This document shows, piece after piece, positions 1 to 7,615 of a stretch of DNA of 45,493 nucleotides. Position 1 is the stretch's first letter. Every line of letters begins with the position of its first letter. Source of the stretch: JBFMDN01 sp040753915. Its GTDB lineage: Bacteria > Desulfobacterota > Desulfomonilia > Desulfomonilales > Desulfomonilaceae. The notes below the pieces were generated by a model, which made no database searches, was not told the origin of the DNA, and saw only the letters and a program-made list of their open reading frames with translations. The stretch is from positions 1 through 45,493 of the forward strand of contig JBFMDN010000046.1 of NCBI GenBank assembly GCA_040753915.1. The letters run 5' to 3'. A program made the translations under genes and the position numbers.

Positions 1-1
1 G

Positions 2-40
2 TCCTGCTATTCGATGCGCAAAATCATCGAACAAGATTAG
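2..40 (+). CDS. possible C-terminal end of an upstream gene (partial)
   Basis: Frame 2 is open from the window edge to a TAG at 38-40 and reads as a 12-residue tail ending in IIEQD. Nothing in so short a piece identifies a family. It is offered only because it would end about 100 bases before the promoter at 145-173. It could equally be non-coding. Confidence 0.2.
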   Translation, partial: SCYSMRKIIEQD

Positions 41-144
41 CTCTGTCCCCAGGGCCTGACCTCCTGCGGCTGGTCACTACAACCAGTCTCTACCTCACCA
101 CAGGATTCTCATCACTCTTCATCGCTGGACACCGCGCCGAGAGA

Positions 145-173
145 TTGACACAACCTGTGGTCTATTGGATACT
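145..173 (+). promoter_or_regulatory. sigma70-type promoter of the uxs operon
   Basis: A perfect -35 hexamer TTGACA (145-150) is followed by a 17-base spacer and a -10 hexamer GATACT (168-173). Transcription should start near 180, leaving a leader of about 27 bases with the Shine-Dalgarno AGGAG at 196-200. The site argues against the longer reading frame that starts at 165, because that start would lie inside the promoter. Confidence 0.7.
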
Positions 174-206
174 GACACGCGCTCTGATAGCTCGCAGGAG
201 AAGGCC

Positions 207-1157
207 ATGAAGACAATCCTCGTAACGGGCGGAGCGGGGTTCATTGGCAGCCATCTGGTCGAAGCGCTGCTGACCGCTGGCAACTCCGTCATCTGCCTGG
301 ATAACCTGTATACGGGCTCCAAGAAAAACATTTTGCCATTCTTGGACAATCCCTATTTCGAGTTCGTACGACATGACGTGGTCGTGCCCATCCTGCTCGA
401 GGTGGATCAGATCTACCATTTGGCTTGTCCCGCCTCGCCGGTGCACTACCAGGACAATCCGATCAAGACTCTCAAGACGTCGGTCCTGGGAACGCTCAAC
501 ATGTTGGGCCTTGCCAAGAGAGTCGATGCAAGAATTCTGCTGGCTTCCACATCCGAAGTGTACGGCGACCCGGAGATACATCCCCAGAAGGAAACGTACT
601 TCGGAAATGTCAATCCGGTGGGGCCCCGCGCATGCTACGATGAAGGCAAACGAGCTGCGGAAACCCTCATGGTCGGTTACAAGCAGTACAACAACGTCAA
701 TATCACCATAGCGCGCATTTTTAATACCTACGGTCCCCGAATGCTGCCCAACGACGGGCGAGTAGTCAGCAATTTCATCTGCCAGGCGATCCGGGGAGAT
801 GAAATAACTGTGTTTGGTGACGGAAGCCAGACTCGATCCTTTTGCTACGTCTCGGACATGGTCGACGGTCTGATAAAGCTCATGGACAGCTCTGACATGG
901 GACCCGTTAATCTGGGAAACCCGGAAGAGATAACCGTGCTCGAGCTTGCAGACAGAGTGCTCGCCAAGATTTCGGGTACTGGCTCTCGGTGTGTATTCAA
1001 GCCGCTGCCTACGGATGATCCCGTTCGCCGCAGACCCGATATTACGCTCGCCATCGAACGGCTCGGGTGGAAGCCGTCGGTTCCGCTCGACACCGGTCTC
1101 GACGCCACGATCGCCTATTTTCAAGAACGATTAGGTGGCCATGATGGCAGCAACTAG
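207..1157 (+). CDS. uxs: UDP-glucuronate decarboxylase (UDP-xylose synthase), SDR family
   Basis: A 316-residue extended short-chain dehydrogenase/reductase. The N-terminus has the Rossmann motif TGGAGFIGSHL (residues 7-17), and the middle has the STSEVYGDP segment followed by the catalytic YxxxK as YDEGK. The family decarboxylates UDP-glucuronate to UDP-xylose using bound NAD, supplying activated xylose for surface polysaccharide. The RIFNTYGPRM and DGSQTRSFCYV segments are typical of this subfamily and of related dTDP-glucose dehydratases. The ATG at 207 is chosen because AGGAG lies 7 bases upstream and the promoter at 145-173 excludes the start at 165. It overlaps the next gene by 17 bases, so the two are probably translationally coupled. 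A related nucleotide-sugar epimerase or dehydratase is the main alternative. Confidence 0.88.
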   Translation: MKTILVTGGAGFIGSHLVEALLTAGNSVICLDNLYTGSKKNILPFLDNPYFEFVRHDVVVPILLEVDQIYHLACPASPVHYQDNPIKTLKTSVLGTLNMLGLAKRVDARILLASTSEVYGDPEIHPQKETYFGNVNPVGPRACYDEGKRAAETLMVGYKQYNNVNITIARIFNTYGPRMLPNDGRVVSNFICQAIRGDEITVFGDGSQTRSFCYVSDMVDGLIKLMDSSDMGPVNLGNPEEITVLELADRVLAKISGTGSRCVFKPLPTDDPVRRRPDITLAIERLGWKPSVPLDTGLDATIAYFQERLGGHDGSN

Positions 1158-2178
1158 TAAAAAGAGTCGTAATTGGAAGCGCGTGCTCGTAATAGTCGCG
1201 GGTATTCTCATAGGGGTCTTTTTCTTCTATCTCGCGTTTCGCGGGATATCATGGGACAATTTTGTGGATGGCATCAGGAGCATTCAGTTGATATACCTGC
1301 TTCCTGCTGCAGTGCTACTGATACTGATCCAGCTCGTGCGTGCCTTGCGGTTCGGCGTCATTTTAAGCCCATTTTGTGAGCTTGGTATCAAGGCCCTTTG
1401 GGATGTCTTGAACATTTGGGGCGCGGCAAACATGATCATGCCGGCACGCCTGGCTGAGTTCGTGAGACCGTACCTGCTCCAACGAACTGGGGCCCCGTTT
1501 TCGAGCAGCTTTGGGGCTGTCATGGTAGAGAGATTCTTTGATCTGTCGAGCCTCCTTCTTCTCCTGGGGGTTGTGCTCTGGCAGGCTCCTGAAATTCCTC
1601 ACGAATACTCATCCCTGGGCCTCGCTCTGCTGGGAATTCTTATTGCCGGGTATGCCATGGTGCTCCTGGTGCTCGCACGCTCCGAGGCCGTCTTCGCTGC
1701 GGTTTCCCGCGTGCTCTCTGTGCTCCCCGAACGGATCTCCAGCGTTCTCGAGGGCATTATCCGGAAGCTTATCGAAGGCTTCGGGATCATGGCAAGCTTC
1801 AAACAGGTCATGATCATCGCAGGATATTCCCTGCTGCTCTGGATCTTGTTTTCGAGCTTAACCTATCTGTTTCTCCTCGCCTTCTCCATCAAGGCGTCTT
1901 TTCTCGTGGCTCTGACTATTCAAGTCTTCGTCTGCCTCGGGATCGCCCTTCCGTCAGCACCTGGATTTGTGGGAACATTTCATGCTGCGGGAAGGTACGC
2001 GCTGGCCTTGTTCGGAGTCCACGCAGTGGTGGCTGTGTCGTTCGCGACCGCTTACCATCTGTTCAGCCTCGTCGGTTGCCTGATTCTGGGCGGCCTGTCC
2101 TATTTCACCAGCGATTTCCGATTCGATAGATCGCTGCTCGCGCAGCAGGTCAAGTCGACGGAGCCAAACCTCGCATAA
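1141..2178 (+). CDS. flippase-like integral membrane protein (LPG synthase TM region family, UPF0104)
   Basis: About 345 residues, with roughly eight hydrophobic segments starting near residue 20 and a short basic C-terminal tail. The pattern, with PARLAEFVRPYLL near residue 100 and a Pro/Gly-rich PSAPGFVGTFHA segment near residue 280, fits the PF03706 family. That family includes the membrane half of lysylphosphatidylglycerol synthase and many proteins proposed to move lipid-linked substrates. Its position between a nucleotide-sugar enzyme and biotin genes gives little help with the substrate. AGGTGG at 1133-1138 precedes tandem ATGs at 1141 and 1144; the second has the better spacing. The gene overlaps uxs by 17 bases, and bioA begins 9 bases after its stop. 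Confidence 0.75.
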   Translation: MMAATSKKSRNWKRVLVIVAGILIGVFFFYLAFRGISWDNFVDGIRSIQLIYLLPAAVLLILIQLVRALRFGVILSPFCELGIKALWDVLNIWGAANMIMPARLAEFVRPYLLQRTGAPFSSSFGAVMVERFFDLSSLLLLLGVVLWQAPEIPHEYSSLGLALLGILIAGYAMVLLVLARSEAVFAAVSRVLSVLPERISSVLEGIIRKLIEGFGIMASFKQVMIIAGYSLLLWILFSSLTYLFLLAFSIKASFLVALTIQVFVCLGIALPSAPGFVGTFHAAGRYALALFGVHAVVAVSFATAYHLFSLVGCLILGGLSYFTSDFRFDRSLLAQQVKSTEPNLA

Positions 2179-2187
2179 GGAGTCTTT

Positions 2188-3534
2188 GTGACGAACTGGT
2201 CCGAGCTGGACAAGAAGTATATATGGCATCCATTCACGCAGATGCATGAATGGGTTAGCTCCGAGCCACTGATCATAGACCGGGCAGAAGGCAATTACCT
2301 CATCGATACAGAAGGCAAGCGGTATCTCGATGGCGTATCCTCCCTCTGGGTCAACGTGCACGGCCACAGAAAGAAGGAAATCGATGAGGCTATCGTAAGC
2401 CAGCTCAGCAAGGTTGCCCACTCAACTCTCCTCGGACTGGGGGGCGTGCCTTCGATCCAATTAGCGGAAAAGCTTGTCTCCATCTCTCCCCAGGGTCTCG
2501 ATAGGGTCTTCTATTCCGATTCAGGATCAACCGCGGTTGAGGTCGCTCTGAAAATCGCTTTCCAATACTGGAAGAACGTGGGCAGCGACCAGAAGAAGCT
2601 CTTTGTCACGCTCGAAGAATCCTACCACGGTGACACGATAGGGTCAGTGAGCCTCGGGGGAATCGACCTATTTCATAGCATCTATCGTCCCCTCCTTTTC
2701 CCTACCCTCTCCATACCGACCCCGTTCCCGTACAGACATCCGGATTTGACACCGGAAGAATGCAGGGACAGATCCCTCGATGCCTTTCGATCTATAGCCA
2801 AAGAGCGGGGAGCAGAGATTGCAGCACTGGTGGTCGAGCCGAAGGTTCAGGGAGCGGCCGGCATGATCGTGCACCCCGAAGGGTTCCTCAAAGGACTCGA
2901 GCGGATCTGTCGGGAGCACGAGATTCTCTTGATTTGCGACGAGGTCGCCACAGGATTTGGCAGAACGGGCACTATGTTTGCCTGTGAACAGGAAGGGGTC
3001 CGGCCGGACATGATGGCCCTGGCCAAAGGCCTCTCGGGCGGATACCTCCCGCTCGCCGCCACGCTGGCCACCGAGGAGATTCATCAGGCTTTTCTCGGAG
3101 AATATGGAGAATATAAGACGTTCTTCCACGGTCACAGCTACACGGGTAACGCTCTCGCGTGCGCGGCCGCGTGTGCATCTCTCGAAGTTTTCGATCGCGA
3201 GAAGACCCTGGAGGCGGTGCAGAGGAAAATTCCCTTCCTGGGAGAGCGACTGGCCCAAGAAGTGAAGCCCCTGGCTCACGTAGGAGACGTCAGACAATGC
3301 GGACTTATGGTCGGAATCGAGCTCATGGAGGATTGCGATTCGCGAAAGCCATATGAGCCGACCCTGAGAATGGGCGCCCGCGTCACCCAAGATGTACGCA
3401 ACCATGGGGTCATTCTTCGACCCCTGGGGGACGTGGTTGTCATGATGCCACCTCTGTCCATAACATTCGATCAGATCGAGCACCTCGTATCAGCCACTGC
3501 CCGATCCATCACGGACGTCTGCGGGCGTTCCTGA
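2188..3534 (+). CDS. bioA: adenosylmethionine-8-amino-7-oxononanoate aminotransferase
   Basis: A 448-residue class III PLP aminotransferase. BioA makes 7,8-diaminononanoate from 7-keto-8-aminononanoate with S-adenosylmethionine as amino donor, the antepenultimate step of biotin synthesis. The N-terminal IWHPFTQM segment (about residue 12) is characteristic of BioA. The PLP region shows ICDEVATGFGRTG near residue 250, and the Schiff-base lysine lies in LAKGLSGGYLPL near residue 280. The start is GTG at 2188 with AGGAG 8 bases upstream. Length is normal for the family (about 430-450). bioD follows after 33 bases, and the neighbouring BioD removes most doubt about assignment within class III aminotransferases. 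Confidence 0.95.
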   Translation: MTNWSELDKKYIWHPFTQMHEWVSSEPLIIDRAEGNYLIDTEGKRYLDGVSSLWVNVHGHRKKEIDEAIVSQLSKVAHSTLLGLGGVPSIQLAEKLVSISPQGLDRVFYSDSGSTAVEVALKIAFQYWKNVGSDQKKLFVTLEESYHGDTIGSVSLGGIDLFHSIYRPLLFPTLSIPTPFPYRHPDLTPEECRDRSLDAFRSIAKERGAEIAALVVEPKVQGAAGMIVHPEGFLKGLERICREHEILLICDEVATGFGRTGTMFACEQEGVRPDMMALAKGLSGGYLPLAATLATEEIHQAFLGEYGEYKTFFHGHSYTGNALACAAACASLEVFDREKTLEAVQRKIPFLGERLAQEVKPLAHVGDVRQCGLMVGIELMEDCDSRKPYEPTLRMGARVTQDVRNHGVILRPLGDVVVMMPPLSITFDQIEHLVSATARSITDVCGRS

Positions 3535-3567
3535 AGACCATCGATTTTGAGGAGTGGCAGTTGTGCA

Positions 3568-4320
3568 ATGAGCGCCGAAAAATGTCATAGGGGTATCTTC
3601 ATCGCGGGAACAGACACCGGGGTTGGCAAGACGGTGGTCAGCAGCGGGTTGGTGCGCCTCGCGCGGCGCTACGGAATTCGATGCGCAGGTCTGAAGCCAG
3701 TGGAGACAGGATGTATAGCAAAGTCCGGAGAGCTCTTCCCGGAAGATGGCGCGCGGCTGGTCGAGGCTTCGGAAGGAGAGATTACCCTCGATGAGTGCGC
3801 CCCCCTGCGTTTCTCCATCCCTGCTTCTCCCGCAAGGGCCGCAGCATTGGAGGGGAGCCAGATTTATCCCTCCGACCTTGTGGAGCACGTGCGCGCTGTG
3901 GCGGAGAAAGTCGAGCTAATCGTCGTGGAGGGTGCCGGTGGCCTCATGGTTCCCATTGACGAACGCACCATGATGATTCATTTCATCGAGCGCCTGGGAT
4001 TTCCTGTGCTTCTGGTGGCCCGTTCCCGTCTGGGCACGATCAATCATACCATGCTGAGCCTTGAAGCGCTCCGGAATAGAGGGATCGGGATACTGGGAGT
4101 AGTCGTCTCGTGTACCGATGCGACCCCCGGCCCGGAGGAGGGGTACTCCGCGGGGGACCTGGGCCGCCTGGCCAGCCCTGTACGAGTGGTCACTCTTCCC
4201 CACCTGCCCCCTTCCGAGTCCGCCGATCCTGAAAGAATCTTCGTCGCGATGAAGGGGGCCTGGCCCGAAGATTTCGTCATGGCGCTGCTGAGCCATGAGA
4301 GCACCTCGCTGCGAGTCTAA
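3568..4320 (+). CDS. bioD: dethiobiotin synthetase
   Basis: About 250 residues. BioD is the ATP-dependent carboxylase that closes the ureido ring of dethiobiotin from diaminononanoate and CO2. The N-terminus has the P-loop GTDTGVGKT (about residues 13-21), then LKPVETG, and a second conserved region VEGAGGLMVP near residue 120. All are hallmarks of BioD. The ATG at 3568 follows GAGGAG at 3549-3554 with rather long spacing; the in-frame TTG at 3547 lies upstream of that site and is rejected. No bioB, bioF or bioC is present in the window, so the biotin genes are split or these two act with genes elsewhere. Confidence 0.93.
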   Translation: MSAEKCHRGIFIAGTDTGVGKTVVSSGLVRLARRYGIRCAGLKPVETGCIAKSGELFPEDGARLVEASEGEITLDECAPLRFSIPASPARAAALEGSQIYPSDLVEHVRAVAEKVELIVVEGAGGLMVPIDERTMMIHFIERLGFPVLLVARSRLGTINHTMLSLEALRNRGIGILGVVVSCTDATPGPEEGYSAGDLGRLASPVRVVTLPHLPPSESADPERIFVAMKGAWPEDFVMALLSHESTSLRV

Positions 4321-4352
4321 TCGCAGGAGCTTCTTTCCGAACAATTCGCGCT

Positions 4353-4368
4353 GGGCCCGTCAGGGCCC
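4353..4368. other. GC-rich hairpin after bioD
   Basis: Two GGGCCC blocks (4353-4358 and 4363-4368) can pair around a four-base loop 33 bases after the bioD stop. No T-run follows, so intrinsic termination is not well supported. The structure may stabilise the mRNA end or reduce read-through into the next gene. Confidence 0.35.
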
Positions 4369-4401
4369 ATATCTCCAGTGACGACCGGGAAAACAACGAA
4401 A

Positions 4402-4845
4402 ATGCAATGGTCCCAAGGAAGGCTAGGGAGAGTGTTTGTCTTGAGGCTGGAAGATGGTGATTCAATTCCCACATCCATTGAAGAGTTCGCGAAAGCCCGC
4501 GGCGTAAGACAAGGATTCTGCGTCGCACTCGGCGGACTCGGAACAGGCACGCTGGTAGCGGGACCTGAAGACGGCACAGCAAGTCCCATTGTCCCTCTGC
4601 TAGAGGTCATAGGCGACGTTCACGAGGCTGCGGCGATAGGGACCATATTCCCCTCGGAGGATGGTACCCCCACGCTTCACATGCATGGCGCGCTCGGCCG
4701 AAGAGACTGCTCCCGGATCGGATGCCTGAGAGCCGGTGTGGACGTATGGAAAACCTTCGAGGTGATACTGATCGAGCTCGTAGGAGTGATGATGAGACGG
4801 AAAATGGACAGGGAATCAGGCTTTGAGCTCCTGAGCTCGGGATAG
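4402..4845 (+). CDS. PPC/DUF296 domain protein
   Basis: About 147 residues spanning a single PPC (plant and prokaryote conserved, DUF296) domain. The N-terminal FVLRLEDGDSIPTSIEEF segment, the central CVALGGLGTGTL, and the metal-binding LHMHGALGR motif near residue 92 are all typical. Family members bind a metal through the His pair and form trimers. Some plant homologues carry an AT-hook and bind DNA, but no AT-hook is visible here. The bacterial role is not established. The start is uncertain: GTG 4378 would add 8 residues, and neither start has a clear Shine-Dalgarno. It lies 81 bases after bioD and may be in the same operon. Confidence 0.78.
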   Translation: MQWSQGRLGRVFVLRLEDGDSIPTSIEEFAKARGVRQGFCVALGGLGTGTLVAGPEDGTASPIVPLLEVIGDVHEAAAIGTIFPSEDGTPTLHMHGALGRRDCSRIGCLRAGVDVWKTFEVILIELVGVMMRRKMDRESGFELLSSG

Positions 4846-4945
4846 GCACGGAGGCGAGTTTTCTCAGGCGTTACATGCCCCGAGGTGCTGCACAGCTTTG
4901 AGTGACGCACTATAGTACGAGTATCAGGACGTGGGAGGATCTGTC

Positions 4946-5209
4946 ATGAAAAGTCAAATCGTATCCATACTGTTGATTCCGATGATAGTCGCAGCAGTAG
5001 GTCTGTTGCAGCCGGGCGTCGATGTCGCCAGCGCTCAGGGATTCGATCGTGAGGCCTGTTACGCGAAGTGCCGTTGCTCGTGGGGGACATTCCAAGCCTG
5101 CGCGGATTGCAAGAGTGAGTGCGACCGCAGATTCTGGAAGTCCTTCGGCCGTCAGTTGGAAGATCTAGATAAGTCGGATCAGTCTGGATCGAGCGATTCG
5201 GACAGATAG
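4946..5209 (+). CDS. small Cys-rich exported protein
   Basis: An 87-residue protein I do not recognise. The first 35 residues form a signal peptide: basic start, hydrophobic core ending in a likely AxA-type cleavage near VASAQG. The mature part has six cysteines in the pattern C-x3-C-x-C-x7-C-x2-C-x3-C within about 22 residues. An acidic, Ser-rich tail (DKSDQSGSSDSDR) follows. This spacing could form three disulfides or bind a metal in the periplasm. The ATG at 4946 is preceded by GGGAGG, which supports the start. It has no obvious operon partner; the downstream gene is on the opposite strand. Confidence 0.65.
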   Translation: MKSQIVSILLIPMIVAAVGLLQPGVDVASAQGFDREACYAKCRCSWGTFQACADCKSECDRRFWKSFGRQLEDLDKSDQSGSSDSDR

Positions 5210-5228
5210 GCTGGGGCCGGCAGGGTGC

Positions 5229-5465
5229 TTATCTCCGCAACAGCCACAGCACTAGGTTTACGATCACGGTGAGAATGACACTGAGCAAGATCCATGTGAC
5301 AATCGGGAAATGGATGGTGACCCTCGGCCGGTCGATGCGAATATCTCCCGGCAGGCTTCCGAAGGGGAGGCCGGTTTTTCCCATCAGCCATACGAGCAAT
5401 CCGAGCAGTACCAGGCACAGGCCGGCAACGACCATCCATTTGCCGAAAGACGAGAAATCCATCAT
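5229..5465 (-). CDS. DUF2905 family small membrane protein
   Basis: A 78-residue protein with two transmembrane helices: one near residues 7-25 ending in GLLVWLMGKTG, and one near the C-terminus. Between them is the conserved segment LPFGSLPGDIRIDRP, diagnostic of DUF2905. The function of the family is unknown. The start at 5465 is preceded by GGGGGAGG, and the second ATG at 5462 is also possible. The frame extends 49 residues further upstream, but that part looks unlike the family and lacks a ribosome site. The gene converges with the Cys-rich protein gene, 19 bases from its stop codon. Confidence 0.85.
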   Translation of the reverse strand: MMDFSSFGKWMVVAGLCLVLLGLLVWLMGKTGLPFGSLPGDIRIDRPRVTIHFPIVTWILLSVILTVIVNLVLWLLRR

Positions 5466-5653
5466 TTCTGCCTCCCCCGTGAAAAGCGCCTCCCCTTTCT
5501 CCACTGCCACGCGGTAAGTAGGCGTGGCACTCATCGCATCAGAACTTTTCTGAATGCGCTCCACTATATCCCCTGCCGAATGTCCGGTCCGCTTCCCATG
5601 GGTCGAGAGCATTTCTGAAACGATCGCAGACCGGAGGGACGGGCCTCTGAAAG

Positions 5654-5842
5654 TGTCTCAAAAGCCTGCAGTCCGTGATAATCGTGGCACTCCCCCTCAC
5701 TCTGACCCTCTCCCCCGCTTCGGGGGAGAGGGGATTCCTTCGGCTCCCTCTCCCTTTGGGAGAGGGTTGGGGTGAGGGTGCCTTTCCACGCATCGACGCT
5801 CAGTGGTGCTACGATTTTTGGTGTGTCCCGAGTTTTGAGACA
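5654..5842. repeat. MITE-like element, copy A
   Basis: A 189-bp element with perfect 10-bp terminal inverted repeats: TGTCTCAAAA at 5654-5663 and TTTTGAGACA at 5833-5842. The interior is a long imperfect palindrome built of CCCTCAC...CCCTCTCCC and the reverse. It has no coding potential. Copy B at 31021-31341 is the same sequence with three extra 44-bp units; copy C lies at 12118-12316 in reverse orientation. Imperfect inverted homology continues roughly a dozen bases beyond both ends (GGGACGGGCC on the left, CACGCCCGTCG on the right). The CCCTCTCCC palindrome type is widespread in proteobacterial genomes. Confidence 0.8.
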
Positions 5843-5860
5843 GTTTCGTCACGCCCGTCG

Positions 5861-5900
5861 TGGTCGAACAGGGGAAACGGCCATTGTTATTGGCAACCGC
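5861..5900 (-). repeat. fragment of dispersed repeat R2
   Basis: About 40 bases, in reverse orientation, that match the left part of the repeat at 13929-14052 (shared core ATTGTTATTGGCAACCGC). It abuts MITE copy A, so the two repeat types are nested or adjacent. With the MITE, it fills the gap between the DUF2905 and MFS genes. Confidence 0.55.
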
Positions 5901-5966
5901 TATATATATCATGGCGACACCCGATGGGACACGAACATCACGTGACAGGTTCCGGCCTCCTCCTTG

Positions 5967-7223
5967 TCATTGCTCTTGCTTTCGAAACGCGGGACTCTCC
6001 GGCACAAAGGCATAGAGGCCACATGCCACGGCAAGAGTTCCCGCCCCCACGTACCACAGCCATGCAAACGAGCTCGGCCCCATGAGGGCCGAAGGCTCGC
6101 CGCCAATCAGCCAGGAGAGTACGTGCGTCATAATTCCGACACCGAGGATCGTGAAAAGATTCACGGACGTCATGGCTTGTGCGACCATGGTTGGAGGCAT
6201 GAGCTCTTTCATATGCGCGTACAGAATTTGGCCCGGAGCCGATGTGAACCCCATGAGGAAGAACACCGCGAGCACGATCCAGTAGAACGTAGAAGGTGTG
6301 AACCAGCTTGCGGAAAGGGTCAGCAAACCGAAGGCGGCCATGCCGGGCAGCACAGTCAGCTTTCTCGAGCGCAGCAGCCTGTCACTCACCAGCCCGCTGA
6401 CCGGATAGCCTATCATGTTGCCGAGCGCCATAACGAGCAACACGTTTCCAGTCGATATCTCACCCAGTCCGAGCCCGTAGATGAGGAACGGAGCGGCCCA
6501 GAGACTCTGCAGTGCAGCGAAATACCCGTATCGGGCGAAGCTGTTAAAGCTGATCGCCCAGTAGCTGTACATGCCTGCGAGCTTTCTGAGGCCACCCGTG
6601 AGTGACTGGGGAGTCCATGAGAGCGAAGAGTGGCCGGGCGGATGATCCCGCACAATGACCAGAAAAAGCAGCACCACGATTGCATTAATCTTTGCGAAAA
6701 TCCAGAAGCTCGCTCTCCACCCGACGGCAAGGTTGAGCAGAGCCAGAGGAGTGGCCGCGAACAGATTGCCCAGCACCCCGATGCACACCACCAGCCCGCT
6801 CAGAAACGCGAAACGATCCACCGGGAACCAGGTGGCTAAGAGAGTCAGCACCACCATCAGATTGCCGCTCATTCCGATGCCAAGCAGCGCCCGGGCAATG
6901 ACCAAATGTGTGGTACTCTGTCCCACTGCGAAGAGGATGGCCCCACCAACGGCAGCCACCGAGAGTATTCCCATGGTAATCCGCGGTCCCAAACGATCCA
7001 GCGCTATCCCAACGGGAATCTGACATGCTGCGAACGCATAGAAGAAGGCTGCCGAAAGATCTCCCAGCTCAGCGGTGGTGAACCCGAGGTCCCTCACCAG
7101 GGACGGGCTGATCACCGCGGTTGACGCGCGATAAAACATGGATATGACGAAATTTACGCTGGCTATAGCAAGTATGGCCCACCGTCTGTAGCTGCCAGGA
7201 GCGGGATCAGAAAAATCAATCAT
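5967..7223 (-). CDS. MFS transporter
   Basis: A 418-residue protein with twelve predicted transmembrane helices in two halves, typical of the major facilitator superfamily. The loop between helices 2 and 3 carries GIALDRLGPR (about residues 76-85), matching the family motif G-x-x-x-D-R-x-G-R-R. A related motif, SGLVSDRLLRSRK, occurs at the matching place in the second half. The N-terminus (MYRASTAVISPSLVRDLGFT) resembles carboxylate and sugar-acid carriers, but the substrate cannot be read from sequence. It is transcribed away from the GlcD-like gene at 7616 with a 392-base divergent region, so it might import a hydroxy acid for that enzyme; this is inference only. Confidence 0.85.
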   Translation of the reverse strand: MIDFSDPAPGSYRRWAILAIASVNFVISMFYRASTAVISPSLVRDLGFTTAELGDLSAAFFYAFAACQIPVGIALDRLGPRITMGILSVAAVGGAILFAVGQSTTHLVIARALLGIGMSGNLMVVLTLLATWFPVDRFAFLSGLVVCIGVLGNLFAATPLALLNLAVGWRASFWIFAKINAIVVLLFLVIVRDHPPGHSSLSWTPQSLTGGLRKLAGMYSYWAISFNSFARYGYFAALQSLWAAPFLIYGLGLGEISTGNVLLVMALGNMIGYPVSGLVSDRLLRSRKLTVLPGMAAFGLLTLSASWFTPSTFYWIVLAVFFLMGFTSAPGQILYAHMKELMPPTMVAQAMTSVNLFTILGVGIMTHVLSWLIGGEPSALMGPSSFAWLWYVGAGTLAVACGLYAFVPESPAFRKQEQ

Positions 7224-7534
7224 GAAATACCCTCACGCAAGAGCCGGCGTCGAACCGCGCAACCGCCGCCGATCCAAATCCAAAGATTCATGCTGGTATT
7301 GGGGAACCTCGACGGGCTACCGGTACGGGGTCGCTACTCGTGCAGGACCTGCAACACAGCCCTCCCATATGCCGCAGAACGTCCCCGAAGCTGCCGTCAG
7401 TCCCCGCAGAATCTTCTCGGCATCTGAGATGTATACTCCAGGGAGGCTCGCGAATCCAGCACGAGTGTGCCATCGCGTTTCCCCCCCAGGGGCGTGCATC
7501 TCCGCCCGCGCGGATTACTAATTTCTGTGGGCTC
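7224..7534. other. divergent intergenic region
   Basis: A non-coding stretch between the MFS gene (leftward) and the GlcD-like gene (rightward). The only recognisable element is the promoter at its right edge (7535-7563). No repeat, hairpin array or operator palindrome was seen. Confidence 0.5.
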
Positions 7535-7563
7535 TTGCCCATACGCCGGTGACAGTCTATATT
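7535..7563 (+). promoter_or_regulatory. sigma70-type promoter of the GlcD-like gene
   Basis: TTGCCC (7535-7540, 4 of 6 to consensus) and TATATT (7558-7563, 5 of 6) are separated by 17 bases. Transcription would start near 7570, giving a leader of about 46 bases before the ATG at 7616. Confidence 0.5.
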
Positions 7564-7615
7564 TGAAACCATGACACTACCTGGATGGACGTTCGCCTGA
7601 CGTGAGGAATGGTCC

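Noticed and set aside
162..1124. Minus-strand open frame of 320 codons opposite uxs
   Set aside because: It mirrors the well-supported plus-strand epimerase gene, would run against its promoter, and shows no recognisable domain.
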